23,910 bases of DNA from Irineochytrium annulatum (GCA_027600665.1 JADGJL010000358.1:1-23910), one strand, 5' to 3'. Counted from the stretch's first letter, positions 1-11,018 are shown. Translations and numbers: made by a program. The notes: a model not told the origin generated them from the letters alone.

Positions 1-311
1 ATGAGGGACAGGCGGGGGGGAGGTCGTCGACGGGTGGTCGAGGTCGGGTGAGGTGGAGAGGCCGCGATCAATGGAATGTCAAACTCTGCCTTGATTGGGA
101 GTGATCACCGCGCTCAACTACTTATACGCGATTGAAGATTGAGATTGGGCCCCACTTCTGAATATATCGCGACATCGGGCCCGAAATCTCGTGCAAGCCA
201 AGTACAACAAATCGAAGTCCCTGGTATTGCTACAATTCTCACCGAATTCACAGAAGCTACAAGAAAATGCTACAATTGGGCAGGCCAAGAAAACTAGCAT
301 GACACGCGAAT
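1..311. other. 3' flank of the alpha-galactosidase gene, no gene seen
   Basis: This stretch lies downstream of the alpha-galactosidase stop codon on the minus strand. I see no ORF with coding character here; the open frames that reach into it are shadows of the last alpha-galactosidase exon. The first 70 bases are very G-rich on the plus strand and the rest is mixed. It probably holds the 3' untranslated region and terminator, but no clear polyadenylation signal was found. Confidence 0.5.
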
Positions 312-2146
312 CTACTTGAGGAAGATGTAGCCCTGCCTCGGCGCCACAGCCGTGTACACCTTGTAACCGACCCAAACAAGGGCCCCACCGAGAACCACGC
401 CGCAAGCGATGAGCGGCCACTTCCAGGACGGGTTCGGGATCAAATAGATGTAGCGTTTGAACTTCTCGGTTGAGGGGTAGACGAGGTCCTTAAATGGCTT
501 TTTCGACGCAGATGAGATCTGAATATGGGGGAATGTCATCAATAAGCGATTATTCAGCAACTCTGAATCTCACTCACCCTGAGCATCCTTGAGTCATGCG
601 ACGCAATGTTCTTAAAGCTGATCTCGTCCTTAAACACGCCAATGTCTTTCTTCTTCCACAGATCCCTCGCCTTCACCTTAGATGGTCCGTTCTTTCCCTC
701 CCGATCCGCGCCAATCAACCCCAAATCCACATCATAATCCGCAGCCTTCTTCCCCCTGTTAATGACCAGCAGCACGCGATCCCCATTCGCTAACGGTCCC
801 GCCCAAACATCTACCCCACCCTTCCTCTCCATCAACCTCGCGGACTCTCCAAGCGTGTCCTGGTTAATGGCGATGACCTCCTCGTTCCCAATGATCTCCA
901 TCACGTCGTCCGTGAGCTCGCGGAGGTCGTTGCCGAGGAGCAGGGGGCTCTTAAGCGCGCACCACGCCGAGAAATGGGTCCGGTACTCGGTCATGGTCAT
1001 GCCGCCGTTGCCGACCTCGAGCATATCGATGTCGTTGAACCCGCCCGGGGCCGAGTACTGGACGATGTCGATTTGTTGGTCAAGGATCGACATGGCGGAG
1101 CAGGTATAGAAGTCGAAGTTGTCGCTAAAGAAAAAGCCGCATGTTAGTACATCTACGCTCCTCCACAAACCGACGCCATAATAAAGCAAGAAAACGAAGC
1201 TTACCAAATATCCCCCGTCGTCCTCCAGCTGTTTCCAATATCCCTGCTGTATTCCCAGCTCTTTGCTTCTCCCCAATTGCACAGGGAGTAAAGCATCGGC
1301 CTCCCCGTCGCGTTCAGGGCGTCTCTCATCTTTGCGTACCGGTAGATGGTCCCCTCCCGGTCGGACATGCCTTCGTTATAGCAGTTATCGAGCTTAAGGT
1401 AGTCGACTTCCTGCATGGCGTACGCGACCGCGTCCTCGGTCTCGTAATGCAGGGAGCCGGGCCGGTACTGGCAGGTGTAAGTGCCGGCGGAGGAGTAGGT
1501 GCCGAAGAGAAGGCCTTGGTCGTGGACTGTGGTGGGCAAGGAAAGAAGGAATTGTGATTTAATGAAAATGTTCAATGTGAAGGAAGCGGGACTACTCACT
1601 GTATTCGCCAAGTGCCTTCATCCCATGGGGAAAGCCCTTCTTGTCCTCGACGATAAACCCGTCCTCGTCACGAGACTCTTGCCAGCAATCATCGACGTTG
1701 ACTACAAAAAAGCGGTTTAAATATAATCCCGACAACCCGACGATCTACGAACCATATACATATCCGAGCTTGTCAAGACCTTTGAAATCGTTAAATTAAA
1801 AAGTAAGCAATCCGAAAGTACCGAAGTTCACAGCGAATAAAAGCTGAGAAGGATAACAGCGACGAAAACATACACACCCTTCTCCACAATCGCATCCGCC
1901 ATATCCTTGATGATATCCTCGTTGATGTTGCACGCAAACAGGTTCCAAGAGTTCCAGCCCATCGCGGGCGTCCTATTCAACCACGAAGCGGATTAATATC
2001 TGACCATCACCTTCCATACCCCCGGCGTTTAAAGTCAAAAACTCCACCAACAAGGAACACGGAACTTACAGGCCGAGCCCATTGTCAAGCGCCAGCGCGC
2101 CACGAAGGGACAGCAAGGAGCCGAGGACGAGGAATGCGGTCGTCAT
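312..2146 (-). CDS. GH27 alpha-galactosidase with C-terminal transmembrane anchor (7 exons)
   Basis: This enzyme hydrolyses terminal alpha-1,6-galactosyl residues from galacto-oligosaccharides or galactomannan. The coding exons on the minus strand are 2146-2070, 1972-1878, 1779-1753, 1701-1600, 1526-1205, 1124-578 and 518-312, giving 458 aa, and all phases agree. A signal peptide covers about residues 1-20, followed by the GH27 start [10 protein letters not shown]. Further family marks are VNVDDCW, the nucleophile motif YLKLDNC (Asp147), SWRTTGD with the likely acid/base Asp206, and [12 protein letters not shown]. The third exon is only 27 nt. The last exon is odd for the family: after the beta-sandwich domain it encodes a basic linker and a hydrophobic segment at about 424-445, then a short tail ending IFLK. 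This suggests a membrane-anchored rather than a freely secreted enzyme. Family assignment is firm; the anchor is inferred from hydrophobicity. Confidence 0.93.
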
Positions 2147-2722
2147 GGCGAGATCTAAGGGGAGGAGGAATGGAGAGCACAAGTCAGTACACGATCGTGG
2201 GTGCCTTCGTGTGGACGACAGTGACGGGATCGCATGCTGGGTCGCATGCATGGTGGCGCGCTCTCCGCCTCCATCGCGGCCGTTGGCCAATCCTCGGCCC
2301 CTGCCTTCGGAAGAGGACGACCGACAACGTTGGGTCGCCCGCCTGGGGGGGGGCGGTCACGTACCTCGGTGCTAAGGCTGTTCGGTGCAACGCGGCCGGA
2401 TCGCGAAGTCAAAGCAGCGGCGAATGTGGCGAGCAAAATGAGTTTCCGACTGGCAAGTCCGAAGGTATTCAGGATAACTCGACACGCAGGGAAGCTATGC
2501 AGCTCGACAGCACTGCCGGTTCTGGTTCTTTCGACGGCCGCGATGCCAAAGCGGAAGTGTTTGGGCTCCCGTGCGACTTCACAAAAAACATGTCGCGACA
2601 ACATGCGACAACGGAAAGAACAACGGATTGCAATCAAAGCAACAGGTATTACAGCACACAAAATTTGCTCCAAAATGAAAGCGGTGTATTGGGCAATGTG
2701 TACAAAAACATGCAAGCCTCCT
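2147..2722. other. Intergenic: alpha-galactosidase 5' region and MRPL6 3' region
   Basis: No gene was recognised here. Both neighbours are on the minus strand, so this stretch holds the promoter of the alpha-galactosidase and the 3' untranslated region of the L6 gene. The long frames crossing it on both strands have no recognisable domain and read straight through the L6 stop or intron. A small direct repeat, tcgcatgc, occurs twice near 2228-2247. No TATA box stands out on the minus strand. Confidence 0.5.
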
Positions 2723-3564
2723 TCATCGCTTCTTCCCTTCCTGTAAGCACGGAAGAAAGCCAAGTTAGAAACTGCAAAAGCGAAAAAGACACGTCGAAAA
2801 AAACAACGCACCTTCTTCTTTATCGTCTCCCCGCCCACAAACACACCCTTCTGGTTGTAAGGCTCCGGCGGCCTCCACTTCCGTATCTTTGCCGCAAATT
2901 GTGTCACCTCCTGCAGGTCAATCCCCGTCAACAGCATCGCCTGTGGGTTGAACACCCGCACCGTCACGCCCTCAGGCACCATTATCTCCACCGTATGCGA
3001 ATACCCCAGCCTCGCAACCACCTTCTTCCTCTTGCCCAGCGCCTCCAACGTTTTGCCCGCAGGCTGCCCGTACCGAACTTCACCTAGCAAATCGTCCTTC
3101 GTCGCATCCTCCAGCGCGACCCTGTAACCCACGCCGACGAGCTTCACGGGCACGGCGAAACCCTCGCCCACGCCCTCCACCATCCGGTCCAGCAGCGCCC
3201 GAGTCGTCCCCCACATGGCCTTCTGTCGTCGATCCCGCGGCTCAGCGACGCTCACGGCGAGCACCTCGCGACCCGCTTCGGCGCTGGGAGCGGGCAGGAC
3301 AGATGCGAAGGGCGCGAGGTCCATGTGTAAGGTTCCGAGCGGGCCCGTGACGGTGACGCGTTTCAGGGAGCCAGGCTGATTTGTCGGAAGGTTCTGCGGC
3401 CGGGGGTTGACGGTGATGGTGATTTCTTTCGGGACCTTTAGAGGCCGCTTGCCGATCTGGGAGAGAGATGCGGGAGTGGAAGAAAAGGCCCGGACGGTCG
3501 GGATCGCGCTGGGGAGGGTCCGGGAGAGGGCCGCCGGGGCCGGGATCCGCGTGCGGGCCAGCAT
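2723..3564 (-). CDS. MRPL6: Mitochondrial large-subunit ribosomal protein L6 (uL6m), 2 exons
   Basis: This is a structural protein of the mitochondrial large ribosomal subunit, near the GTPase-associated centre. Exon 1 is 3564-2812 and exon 2 is 2740-2723, with an intron at 2811-2741 (GTGCGT...TTACAG with a TCTAAC branch-like site), phase 0, giving 256 aa. The N-terminal ~35 residues are rich in Arg, Ser and Ala and end around RAFSSTPASLSQ, typical of a mitochondrial presequence. The L6 core follows: IGKRPLKVP, VTGPLGTLHMDL, LLDRMVEGVGEGF, VGVGYRV and the C-terminal KIRKWRPPEPYNQKGVF. The tiny last exon encodes only EGKKR plus the stop, which restores the usual basic tail. The longer upstream open frame belongs to no known L6 extension, so the ATG at 3564 was chosen. 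The start codon lies 82 bp from the start of the divergent gene. Confidence 0.93.
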
Positions 3565-3646
3565 CACAGTCGGAGAAAATGGGATGTTGCAATCGTGTAC
3601 TTTGACGACTGGCCAGTTGTTGTTCAAGCCGGGGTCGTTGAGAGCA
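3565..3646. promoter_or_regulatory. Compact bidirectional promoter between MRPL6 and the acidic-protein gene
   Basis: Only 82 bp separate the two divergent start codons at 3564 (minus) and 3647 (plus), so the two genes must share promoter space or have 5' untranslated regions that overlap the opposite gene. I see no TATA box. The role is inferred from the arrangement alone. Confidence 0.45.
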
Positions 3647-4607
3647 ATGGTTGTTCTGCTGGGAGTCGGCAGGAAGAGCCGGCGAGACGAGCCCGAAGTA
3701 ATCGACACGCCCGACGGGAGACGGCGGAAGCATTGGTATTTCCACCACCACCTCCCGCCGCACCCGCCACTTCTACACCGCGATGACAAGAAGAAGTTTC
3801 AGAGGGATCTCATGCAGGAGGTATTCACCAATTATATCCGCCTAATCGAAGCTGTATACTTACTTGGGATGGGTGGATAAGGGATTCCTGACCCTCTGGA
3901 CATCGCCTGCCGGCCCTCCACCAGGCTTCCGCGATCCCCGGGCCGCCTCGGACCGCCGCCACATCCGAGACCTCACCTTCCTTCTGTCCGAGTGCCGCGC
4001 CGAGGTCCGGGCGGGCAAAGTCACCCACGTGTCGAGCTGCACCATGACGGACCCGCCCGAGGTAGCGTCTAAGGGTTTGTCCACGTCCGAGGAGGATGCT
4101 AACGACCGCGCGAGAGCAAGAAGGCGGGCGGCGTTGGAGGAGGAGGACGAGGAGCGGAGGAGAAAGGCGGGCGATGAGGACACGCTGGTGGACGAGGATC
4201 GATCGGGTTGGTGGTGGGAGCACGCGTTCGACTCCGACTCTGACGACGACGACAACGCGCTATCGCTCGCTCGGCCGCCGAACAACTCGCCCGTCCCCGG
4301 GGCCGGCTCCAGCGAGCGCGTCCCCGCCGTCGTGTGGGTCAGTAAGCCCATGTACGTCCGGAGCGGCAAAGCGGACCGGGAGAACTGGGTCAAGAACGGT
4401 CTCAGCGACGAGCCGAACTACGGGCCGATGGTGAAGCCGCGGATGGGCTGGTACGGGAGGCAGGTGACCCAGGAGAGGATCGTGGGGTTGCGGGAGCGGG
4501 AGGAGATGTTGGGGCTGATAAGGAAGGGGAGAGAGGGGCAGTATCTGGATGGGTGGGAGTGCGAGGTCGAGAGGGGGTGCATGAGGCGGTGTGGCCTGCC
4601 GGCTTGA
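3647..4607 (+). CDS. Hypothetical acidic, charged protein (2 exons)
   Basis: I do not recognise this protein. Exon 1 is 3647-3820 and exon 2 is 3882-4607, with a 61-nt intron (GTATTC...GATAAG, phase 0), giving 299 aa. Residues 1-58 are basic with a His/Pro stretch. The centre (about 120-185) is highly charged, with runs of Glu/Arg and an Asp/Ser tract (DSDSDDDD), so it is probably disordered. The C-terminal third is more ordered, with VWVSKPMYVRSGKADRENW, GPMVKPRMGWYGRQ and a Cys-containing end. Such an N- and C-terminal conserved pattern around an acidic linker suits a fungal-specific protein. Exon 1 lies in a frame that also runs open upstream through antisense MRPL6, so the exact start is uncertain. 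No signal peptide or membrane segment is seen. It may share regulation with MRPL6 through the 82-bp divergent spacer. Confidence 0.65.
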
Positions 4608-5010
4608 TTGCTGTATCGGACTGCATGGGAATCACATGTGGACCGCACTAAGAGCGTGCTCCATGCTGTGCTATCTTTAGGAAGCAGGATATCGTTTGTT
4701 GCCACATATAATTGTGCAGTGCTAGCCACCTAGTACCCATGCTTCGACAGCTAACATAAACGGCATAGGGAACCATAGTTTAGTATTACAAAAGCTAACG
4801 CGTGTGCTAAGGTTTAAGCGATGATGCTGCCTAAACGTTTTCTTATTGATATTTGCTCAAATACAACGCTATATTCTGGAGGTTTTCTCACATACTGCCC
4901 CGTCACACTTGGTGCTTCAAACCCGCACCTTCCTGTTCTTCATTCCGCTTGTGTGTTTGGAATATATCTTCCCATCTCCATCCATCACGACCCAACTCCT
5001 ATCGAACCGC
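4608..5010. other. Convergent intergenic region, no gene seen
   Basis: This 403-bp stretch lies between the tail-to-tail stop codons of the acidic-protein gene and SHMT. It is AT-richer than the genes and contains open frames of under about 75 codons without recognisable features. It should contain the two 3' untranslated regions and terminators. No clear AATAAA signal was found on either strand. Confidence 0.5.
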
Positions 5011-7010
5011 CTAGCACCGCGCGCTTTCCGGGATCTTAGTCGGGTCAAACCCGGGCATAGGGAACTTCCTCGCGAACGTCTCAACATCTTTCTTCAAAGC
5101 CTAGGAGCGACAGAAATTAATTATGCTGACGATACCATCTACCATGTAACAAACACTCAATACCTTCACTTCCTGATCGTTCTCCAGCGCCGCCGCAAAG
5201 TCATTCAGCATCTTGCCCGTCGACGACTGGATGCGGAGCGAGAGCTGCGCAGCGCGGTGGAGGAATTCGGCCACGGTCACAAAGTCGGCCTCCTTGAAGC
5301 TTCGCGACGTGAGGGCGGGCGTGCCTGGGACGCGATTGCAAGTTAGCCGACCCGAAAAGCGCCAACGAAAATAAAAGGGAAACATATGAAGAGCAAGCGT
5401 TTCTTACCAATCCGAATGCCGCCGGGCACCATCGCGGACGCGTCACCGTGAACCGAGTTCTTGTTCACCGTGATGCTGCAAGGTTGTTAGTTCTCGAAGT
5501 TTTAAATACGTGAAAGTTTCTATCAATACATACTTAACAAAATCGCAAAGCTTCTCCATCTTGCTCCCCGTAAGTCCAATCGGCCTCAAATCCCACAGCA
5601 CAAGGTGGTTGTCCGTCCCGTCCGTCACAAGCTTGTACCCCTTCTCCATCAGAGCCGCACCAATGGCCTTGGCGTTCTTCTTGACCTGCTTCGCGTACTC
5701 CCTGAACGACGGCTCGGCCGCCTGCTTAAGCGCCACGGCAACGCCAGCGATGGTGTTGTTGTGGGGCCCGCCCTGGTTCGAAGGGAAGACGGAGAAGTTT
5801 ACCTTCTCCTCGAGGTCGCTGTTCTTGGCGCCTTTTGGGGCGCGGCGGAAGAAGATCAGGCCGGCTCGGGGGCCGCGGAGGGTCTGAAGTGAAAGGTTTA
5901 GGTAAAATTTAAGCAAATGGTTGAGATATTTTTCGAACCTTGTGGGTCGTGGTCGTGACGACGTCGCAGAGCTCGAACGGGTTCCCGTGCTCGCTGGCGG
6001 CGACGAGACCACTGATGTGCGCAATGTCCGCCATCAAATACGCGCCGTGCTTGTCGGCGATCTAATCGCCACGCGTAAGACAATTTCAACATGAGCGCGC
6101 AAGCAACTGTAACCCACCGAGCGAAGCCTCGCGTAGTCCCAGTCCCGGGGGTACGCGCTCGCGCCGCAGATGATGAGCTTGGGGCGGAAAAGCTCGGCGC
6201 TGTCCTCGAGCTTGTCGTAGTTGATCATGCCTGTGTTCTGTACACACATAATTTAATCGACAACGAACGGGAAGGAATGTCAAGAAGCTTACGTTGTCGA
6301 CTTGATACGGGAAGCTCTCGAAGTAGATGGCGGAAGAGGAAACCTTCTTCTTGGCAGTCTGGTGGCCGTGGGTCAAGCTATACATCGTTTGTTAGCTTGC
6401 AAGTCATCGCTCTCCAAAACAGCACATGAAACAAAAACACAAAGGTAACTCACTGGCCACCGGACGCCAGCTCCAAACCCATGATGCGGTCATGAGGGGC
6501 AAGAAGTGCGGTCAAAGCGCTGAAGTTCGCGGTGGAGCCTGTAAGCCGCGCCCAAGTTAGCAACATGCTATCTCGCTCGCAAAAAAAAACACGCGTCGCG
6601 GTATGGTTAAGGTGAATTACCCGAGTACGGCTGGACGTTCACGCCCCACTCCTCCGGCTTAAGACGGAACGCAGCGAGGGCGCGTGCGCGGCAGACGTTC
6701 TCGATCTGGTCAATGAACTCGTTGCCGCCGTAGTAACGCCTGCCCGGGTAGCCCTCGGAGTACTTGTTGGTAAGAGGGGACCCGTTGGCCTCCATGACGG
6801 CCTGAGAAGTCAAGTTCTGTTGCAGCATGATCATCAGTCCATCAGCCACTCTTACACCTCATGTCACCACGGGCAGCATACCTCCGAAGCGATGAGCTCC
6901 AGGCAGGAGTACTGTCGCCACTTCTCCTTCTCGATGAGGTCGTACATCTCCTTATCGTCCTCAATCAAGGGCTTGTTGAGGGCCGCGTTCCAGGGGTCGA
7001 CGGGGTTCAT
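5011..7010 (-). CDS. Serine hydroxymethyltransferase, cytosolic type (10 exons)
   Basis: This PLP enzyme interconverts serine plus tetrahydrofolate and glycine plus 5,10-methylene-THF, feeding one-carbon metabolism. Exons on the minus strand are 7010-6882, 6816-6621, 6538-6454, 6377-6293, 6237-6118, 6061-5939, 5883-5534, 5475-5408, 5324-5164 and 5100-5011, giving 468 aa with all phases consistent. Landmarks in order are [71 protein letters not shown], the PLP-lysine motif TTTTHKTLRGPR (Lys246) and [15 protein letters not shown]. The C-terminal domain ends FPMPGFDP. There is no mitochondrial presequence, so it is the cytosolic form. The intron at 5938-5884 falls directly after the catalytic lysine codon; its donor GTTCGA is weak but the join is required by conservation. 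Confidence 0.96.
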
Positions 7011-7728
7011 GGCTGCTGCTGGTTGGTGAGGGATATCGAGGCGAGAGAAGCGTCGGGAGTATAAATGGTTTATCAAGCCGATGCAGGTCGGGTCCCCAAG
7101 ATTTCGTTGGCGTCCCCAATCATGTTCGACACGACAGAAAAAATCAATCTCTTTCCAAGCCACTCTCAAGCCACCCAGAAAATGTTTTACGAACTTAAAT
7201 GTTGAACTGCAGATTGACGACCGGCAAACGCACAATCGAGTCTCCCGCGTTTCCCTCCTTCTGAGTCTTCCTCCGCACGCCTCTTCAAGCTGGACTGACA
7301 ATCCGGATGGGTGCCTTTCCGGTGGTCCAAAGAAGTTAATTCCTACCTGTATGCATCAGGAACGATGATCACATTGGTTTATGCAGGCGACTTTGGTTGA
7401 AATTAACTCACTGTTAAGCCGAGGCGCCTAGAAGAGATCCTTGCAAAATACCTTCCTGTTGTTCCACTACTTTAAGGGAAGCCGACAACAAGGGGGTTGA
7501 TGTTGCCCAAGTCCCCATTCATTGTACTGAAAACCTCAGTTCAGCGCTAGATACGTCCAGGATCAAGAAACTTTTTTATGTTGATCCAGTAGAATTGAAA
7601 TTAGCATTGAAGCACTCTGGAAAGGTGCGTTCCCTGGCCGCAATCCCTGAAACGGTCTGGTGTCTTAGCTGGCGGAGGTCAACATCCACGCCCTCAGCTC
7701 TCCATACTCAATACTCAGCACTCCCGCC
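7011..7728. other. Divergent intergenic region between SHMT and the aspartic protease
   Basis: No gene was recognised in these 718 bp, which hold the promoters and 5' untranslated regions of two divergent genes. A possible upstream exon for the protease, which would supply a signal peptide, was looked for but not found with confidence. Short reading frames here lack domains. The base composition is less GC-rich than in the neighbouring exons. Confidence 0.5.
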
Positions 7729-9896
7729 ATGGCAGCGTCCCCGGCCCCCGCCCATGGCGTCAAGGTCTCCCTCCTCCACCTTCCCTCCGCGATCCCGGCC
7801 TCGTCCTTCGTGCGGATGCCGCTCGCGAAGCGGTCCGTCTCGTCCTTCAAGCTCCATCATCTGACGAAGGAACTGCACTACCCGCCCCGGATGTCCAATG
7901 GCGTCTCCCGAAGGGCCGAGGCGGTCGAGAATCTGACAGTCTATTCGACCGTCCCGACCGAGTTCAATGCCAATATCGAAATAGGAACGCCGAGTCAGAC
8001 GCTACGGGTATTATTCGATACTGGATCGTATCTTGTTTGGGTAAAGAGCAGCGCGTGTACGACGGTGAGCTGCGTGGGCGGGCCCGTGTTCAATAGTGGT
8101 GCGAGCTCGACGTTCAGCGTCGTTAATAACGTCCCAAACGGGATTTCTTATGTGAGTGCCTGTACGCGCAGCTGACTTGCAACCTGCGCTAATTGTCCCT
8201 CTTTGAACTAGGTGGACGGTACAAATATAACAGGCATGAATGTGCAGGACACCGTCACACTCGGGAACGGAGTTACCTTGCCCCAATTCGAGTTTGTTGC
8301 AGCCCAGAGTTTAGTCTCGTTCAATCCGCGAGGAGATCTTGATTCGGTGAGTTTGGAGCACGCCTTGCCTTAACCGCCGACTTACATGGTTCACGACTAA
8401 AGGACGGCATCATTGGAATGTCCCTCACACCGACCTTCGCTGTTAATCCCCTCCTCTTTACCTCCCTCATCGCCGCCAACGCGGTCTCGGCTCCTCAAAT
8501 GTCCTACTCACTCAACCCCTCTGACGCCTCTGGCGAGATCGTCTTCGGCGGCTACGACACCACCCTCTTCGCTGACCCCGCCGCCCCCTTGCTTTTCTCC
8601 ACCGTCGCCCCCAGCTCACTCGGCTCGTTCGCGCTAGCGCTTTCTTCCATTACTACCGACTCGACCCTCATTCCGAACGTCACAACCACGTTCTCCGCGG
8701 CCGCCATCATCGATACCGGCACATCCTTCGCCACCGTCCCCACCAACATCCTCACCCCGCTCGCGGCAGCCGTCAACGCCACCTTCTCGCCCACCTACGG
8801 CGTCTACATCGCGCCCTGCTCGTCCCAGGACGTGAACGCAGGCCCGATCCTGTCGTACAATTTCGCGTCTGGCGTCACCGTCTACGCCACGGCGGCCGAG
8901 TACGTCATCCACCCGCCCGCCGCCGTCGGGCTCCAGGGGTGCATACTGGCGCTCACGCCAATCAATGACGCCAGCAGCACGTTCTACGTCGGCAACACGG
9001 TGCTGAAGCGGTGGGTCACCGTGTTCGATTATGCGAACGGCGGGAGGGTTGGGTTCGCGTTGGCGAAGGGGCGCGCCATCAAGGGAGCCGTCGCCACCAC
9101 CACCACGATGACCGCAACCACCGCGCTCGCTACCGCGCCGGCGACATCCGTTTCAGTTATGCCGCCCGCGCTTCCTACCGCCTCCGCCACCAACCCCGCC
9201 GCAGCCACCGCCGCAGCGCAATCCGGATCGACCGGATCGTCAGGCACCCCCCTCGTCGCCGTCATCCTTGCCCCGCTCCTGATCGTCCTCGCCCTCGCGC
9301 TCGCCATCTTCCTCTGTATTCGCTACCGTCGCCGCCAACCGTCTTCCTTCGCCACTTTTAAGCGCCGCGGCTCGGACGACGTTTTCGCGAGCGCGGGGCT
9401 CATGGAGGGCCGCGTCGTCTACATCGGCGATGCCGAGTCGCCCGCCGCCGGGAAGCAGGACGTCGGCGGCGCCGTCCGCATCGACGGGACGAAGCGGATG
9501 AACGAGTACGACGTTGGCGCTGCGGGTGGCGGCGGCGTGTTGGCCGTGGCGGCGTCGGCGGGGAACACGCCGGAGCCGCTCGCGCCGGTGAGGAGGGACT
9601 CGGCGGGTGCGCCGCTGTTGGTGAACACCGAAGCGCCCGCGTCTCAACCTGCGTTAGACGGCGTACGTTCGGAGGCTATCGTCGCGCCTCCGAGGGGGGA
9701 TAGCGCTAAGTCTCCATTGCCTGAGCCTGAGGTGGAAACGTCGGTGCAAGTGGCAGGAGGGGAGACGACGGCGGTGTTGTCGCCAGGGTTAACGGAGCCG
9801 ATGTCAGCCGCGACGGAGCCGATGGGTTCCAGCTCGTTAGTATTGGGCCCGTTAGGGATCGTGGAGGAGGAGGAGAAGGTCGACAAGGTGCAATGA
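7729..9896 (+). CDS. Pepsin-family (A1) aspartic protease with transmembrane helix and long tail (3 exons)
   Basis: This is an endopeptidase of the secretory pathway or cell surface. Exons are 7729-8151, 8212-8346 and 8403-9896 (introns of 60 and 56 nt, both phase 0), giving 683 aa. A propeptide-like region (about 1-75, including KRS and SRRAE) precedes the bilobal fold. The two catalytic motifs are FDTGS (Asp97) and IIDTGTS (Asp290), with DGIIGMS, GGYD and the C-terminal VFDYANGGRVGFA in the expected order. A Thr/Ala/Pro-rich stalk (about 405-465) leads to a hydrophobic helix at about 470-493, then RYRRR and a tail of about 190 residues. The ATG at 7729 has a good context (CCGCCATGG), yet no signal peptide follows it. 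Residues ASPAPAHG look like the start of a propeptide, so a short upstream exon carrying the signal may be missing. The layout resembles GPI- or membrane-anchored yapsin-like enzymes, though the tail is much longer. Confidence 0.9.
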
Positions 9897-11018
9897 GTTG
9901 TTATGAGAAAATCCTTAGATGGCCGGACGATGTTAGATGATGTTAAAGGGTTGCTATGCGACGGACTTAGTTTCAAAGGACTCTGGTGGAGTTATTCGAT
10001 GTTCTTCCCTATCGTAGCGTTCTCCTTCTAGCCTTATTCATTCACTTTGTTTTCCACTATCTATATATCTTGTGCGTAACCTGGACCTTCACCTTGATCT
10101 TCGCTTGCTATTTTTTTTTCGCACATCACCTTTTTAATTTCTTTTGGGCCCTTTCATCCATGTGTACTTCCTTTTCGCTGATACCCTACACAAAAGACAA
10201 TAACAAACTCTTATTTTCGCCTCGGTGTATATTGCGCACATTTTCTCCTTTGCGATTTCGTATTGCGAGCTCAAGCGGTCATAGCTGTTCCTTTCGAATC
10301 GCATTTATCGTAATATTGAACACACCAGCTTAATAAAAGAAAATCTGACAACAGAGAATTACGATTACGAACACCGAGTGTACTATGCACATTGCTTACA
10401 GTGGACAGCGGCGGCTTCACTTGTCTTCTCTGGGGCCATTTACATGAAGTCGCGCCAACGCCATACATCCACAAATAGCTTTCAACATAAAGCATGAGAT
10501 CCACACCATTAGGTTGAGCCGCACAGCGTCAGCAAAAAGGTGAATCTCGTTACAGCGTGGGGTCAGCCCCAAACATGAAGCGTCGCGTCAATACACGCCA
10601 ATGCAGATGGTTTTTGATGCGATTCTTGCGAAGAAGCAGCATAAATATTTGCATTGCTGGAGCCGCGGCATGCAGCCTGCCACCAAGATATTCGTCGATA
10701 TCGAGCCAATCGTAAAAAGCAAATAATAGGAGAAACTGCTTATGGTCTTCCTGGATCTGTGGCAGGTGGGAAACTCATAGCAACTAAAAAAGGAGTTCTT
10801 CATGAGCGAGCGAGCATGCGAGATTCTGCCATGACTGGTGACGTGCCGCATGAGTGTGAGAGCCACGTGCACGCGCTGCTGCATTGGCGTAGCTTGTACC
10901 CAGTCTCGGGTCTCAGAGGGCGACGCAAGGAACCCCGCTGCGTCACTGCATTCTGGGGCACCTGAGCGGCTTTCACGAGGGAAATGGGGCCTCTTCGCGG
11001 TCGCCCCTTCTCTTTGAT
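9897..11018. other. AT-rich intergenic region upstream of the STE3-type receptor
   Basis: No gene is supported here. The first part is T-rich and suits the 3' untranslated region of the protease; an AATAAA hexamer occurs at 10332-10337, but it is 436 nt past the stop. The second half (10500-11018) is the likely receptor promoter. I scanned both strands for short ORFs ending in a prenylation motif, as expected for a pheromone precursor, and found only chance matches without a start codon. An ATG at 10984 opens a short frame that overlaps the receptor start out of frame. Confidence 0.45.

Noticed and set aside
2134..3087. 317-codon plus-strand frame opposite MRPL6
   Set aside because: No domain. 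It is antisense to a well-supported gene and low in coding character.
2155..3789. 544-codon minus-strand open frame covering MRPL6
   Set aside because: Only the middle is L6. The upstream part precedes the mitochondrial presequence, and the downstream part reads into the intron and 3' region. The true gene is 3564-2723 with one intron.
9986..10333. 115-codon hydrophobic plus-strand frame
   Set aside because: It starts at TTG in T-rich 3' flank. Phe and Leu richness follows from T content.
10588..10965. Overlapping frames on both strands upstream of STE3, considered as pheromone precursor
   Set aside because: None ends in a CaaX motif. The one CVAL-stop found on the minus strand near 10912 has an in-frame stop a few codons upstream and no ATG.
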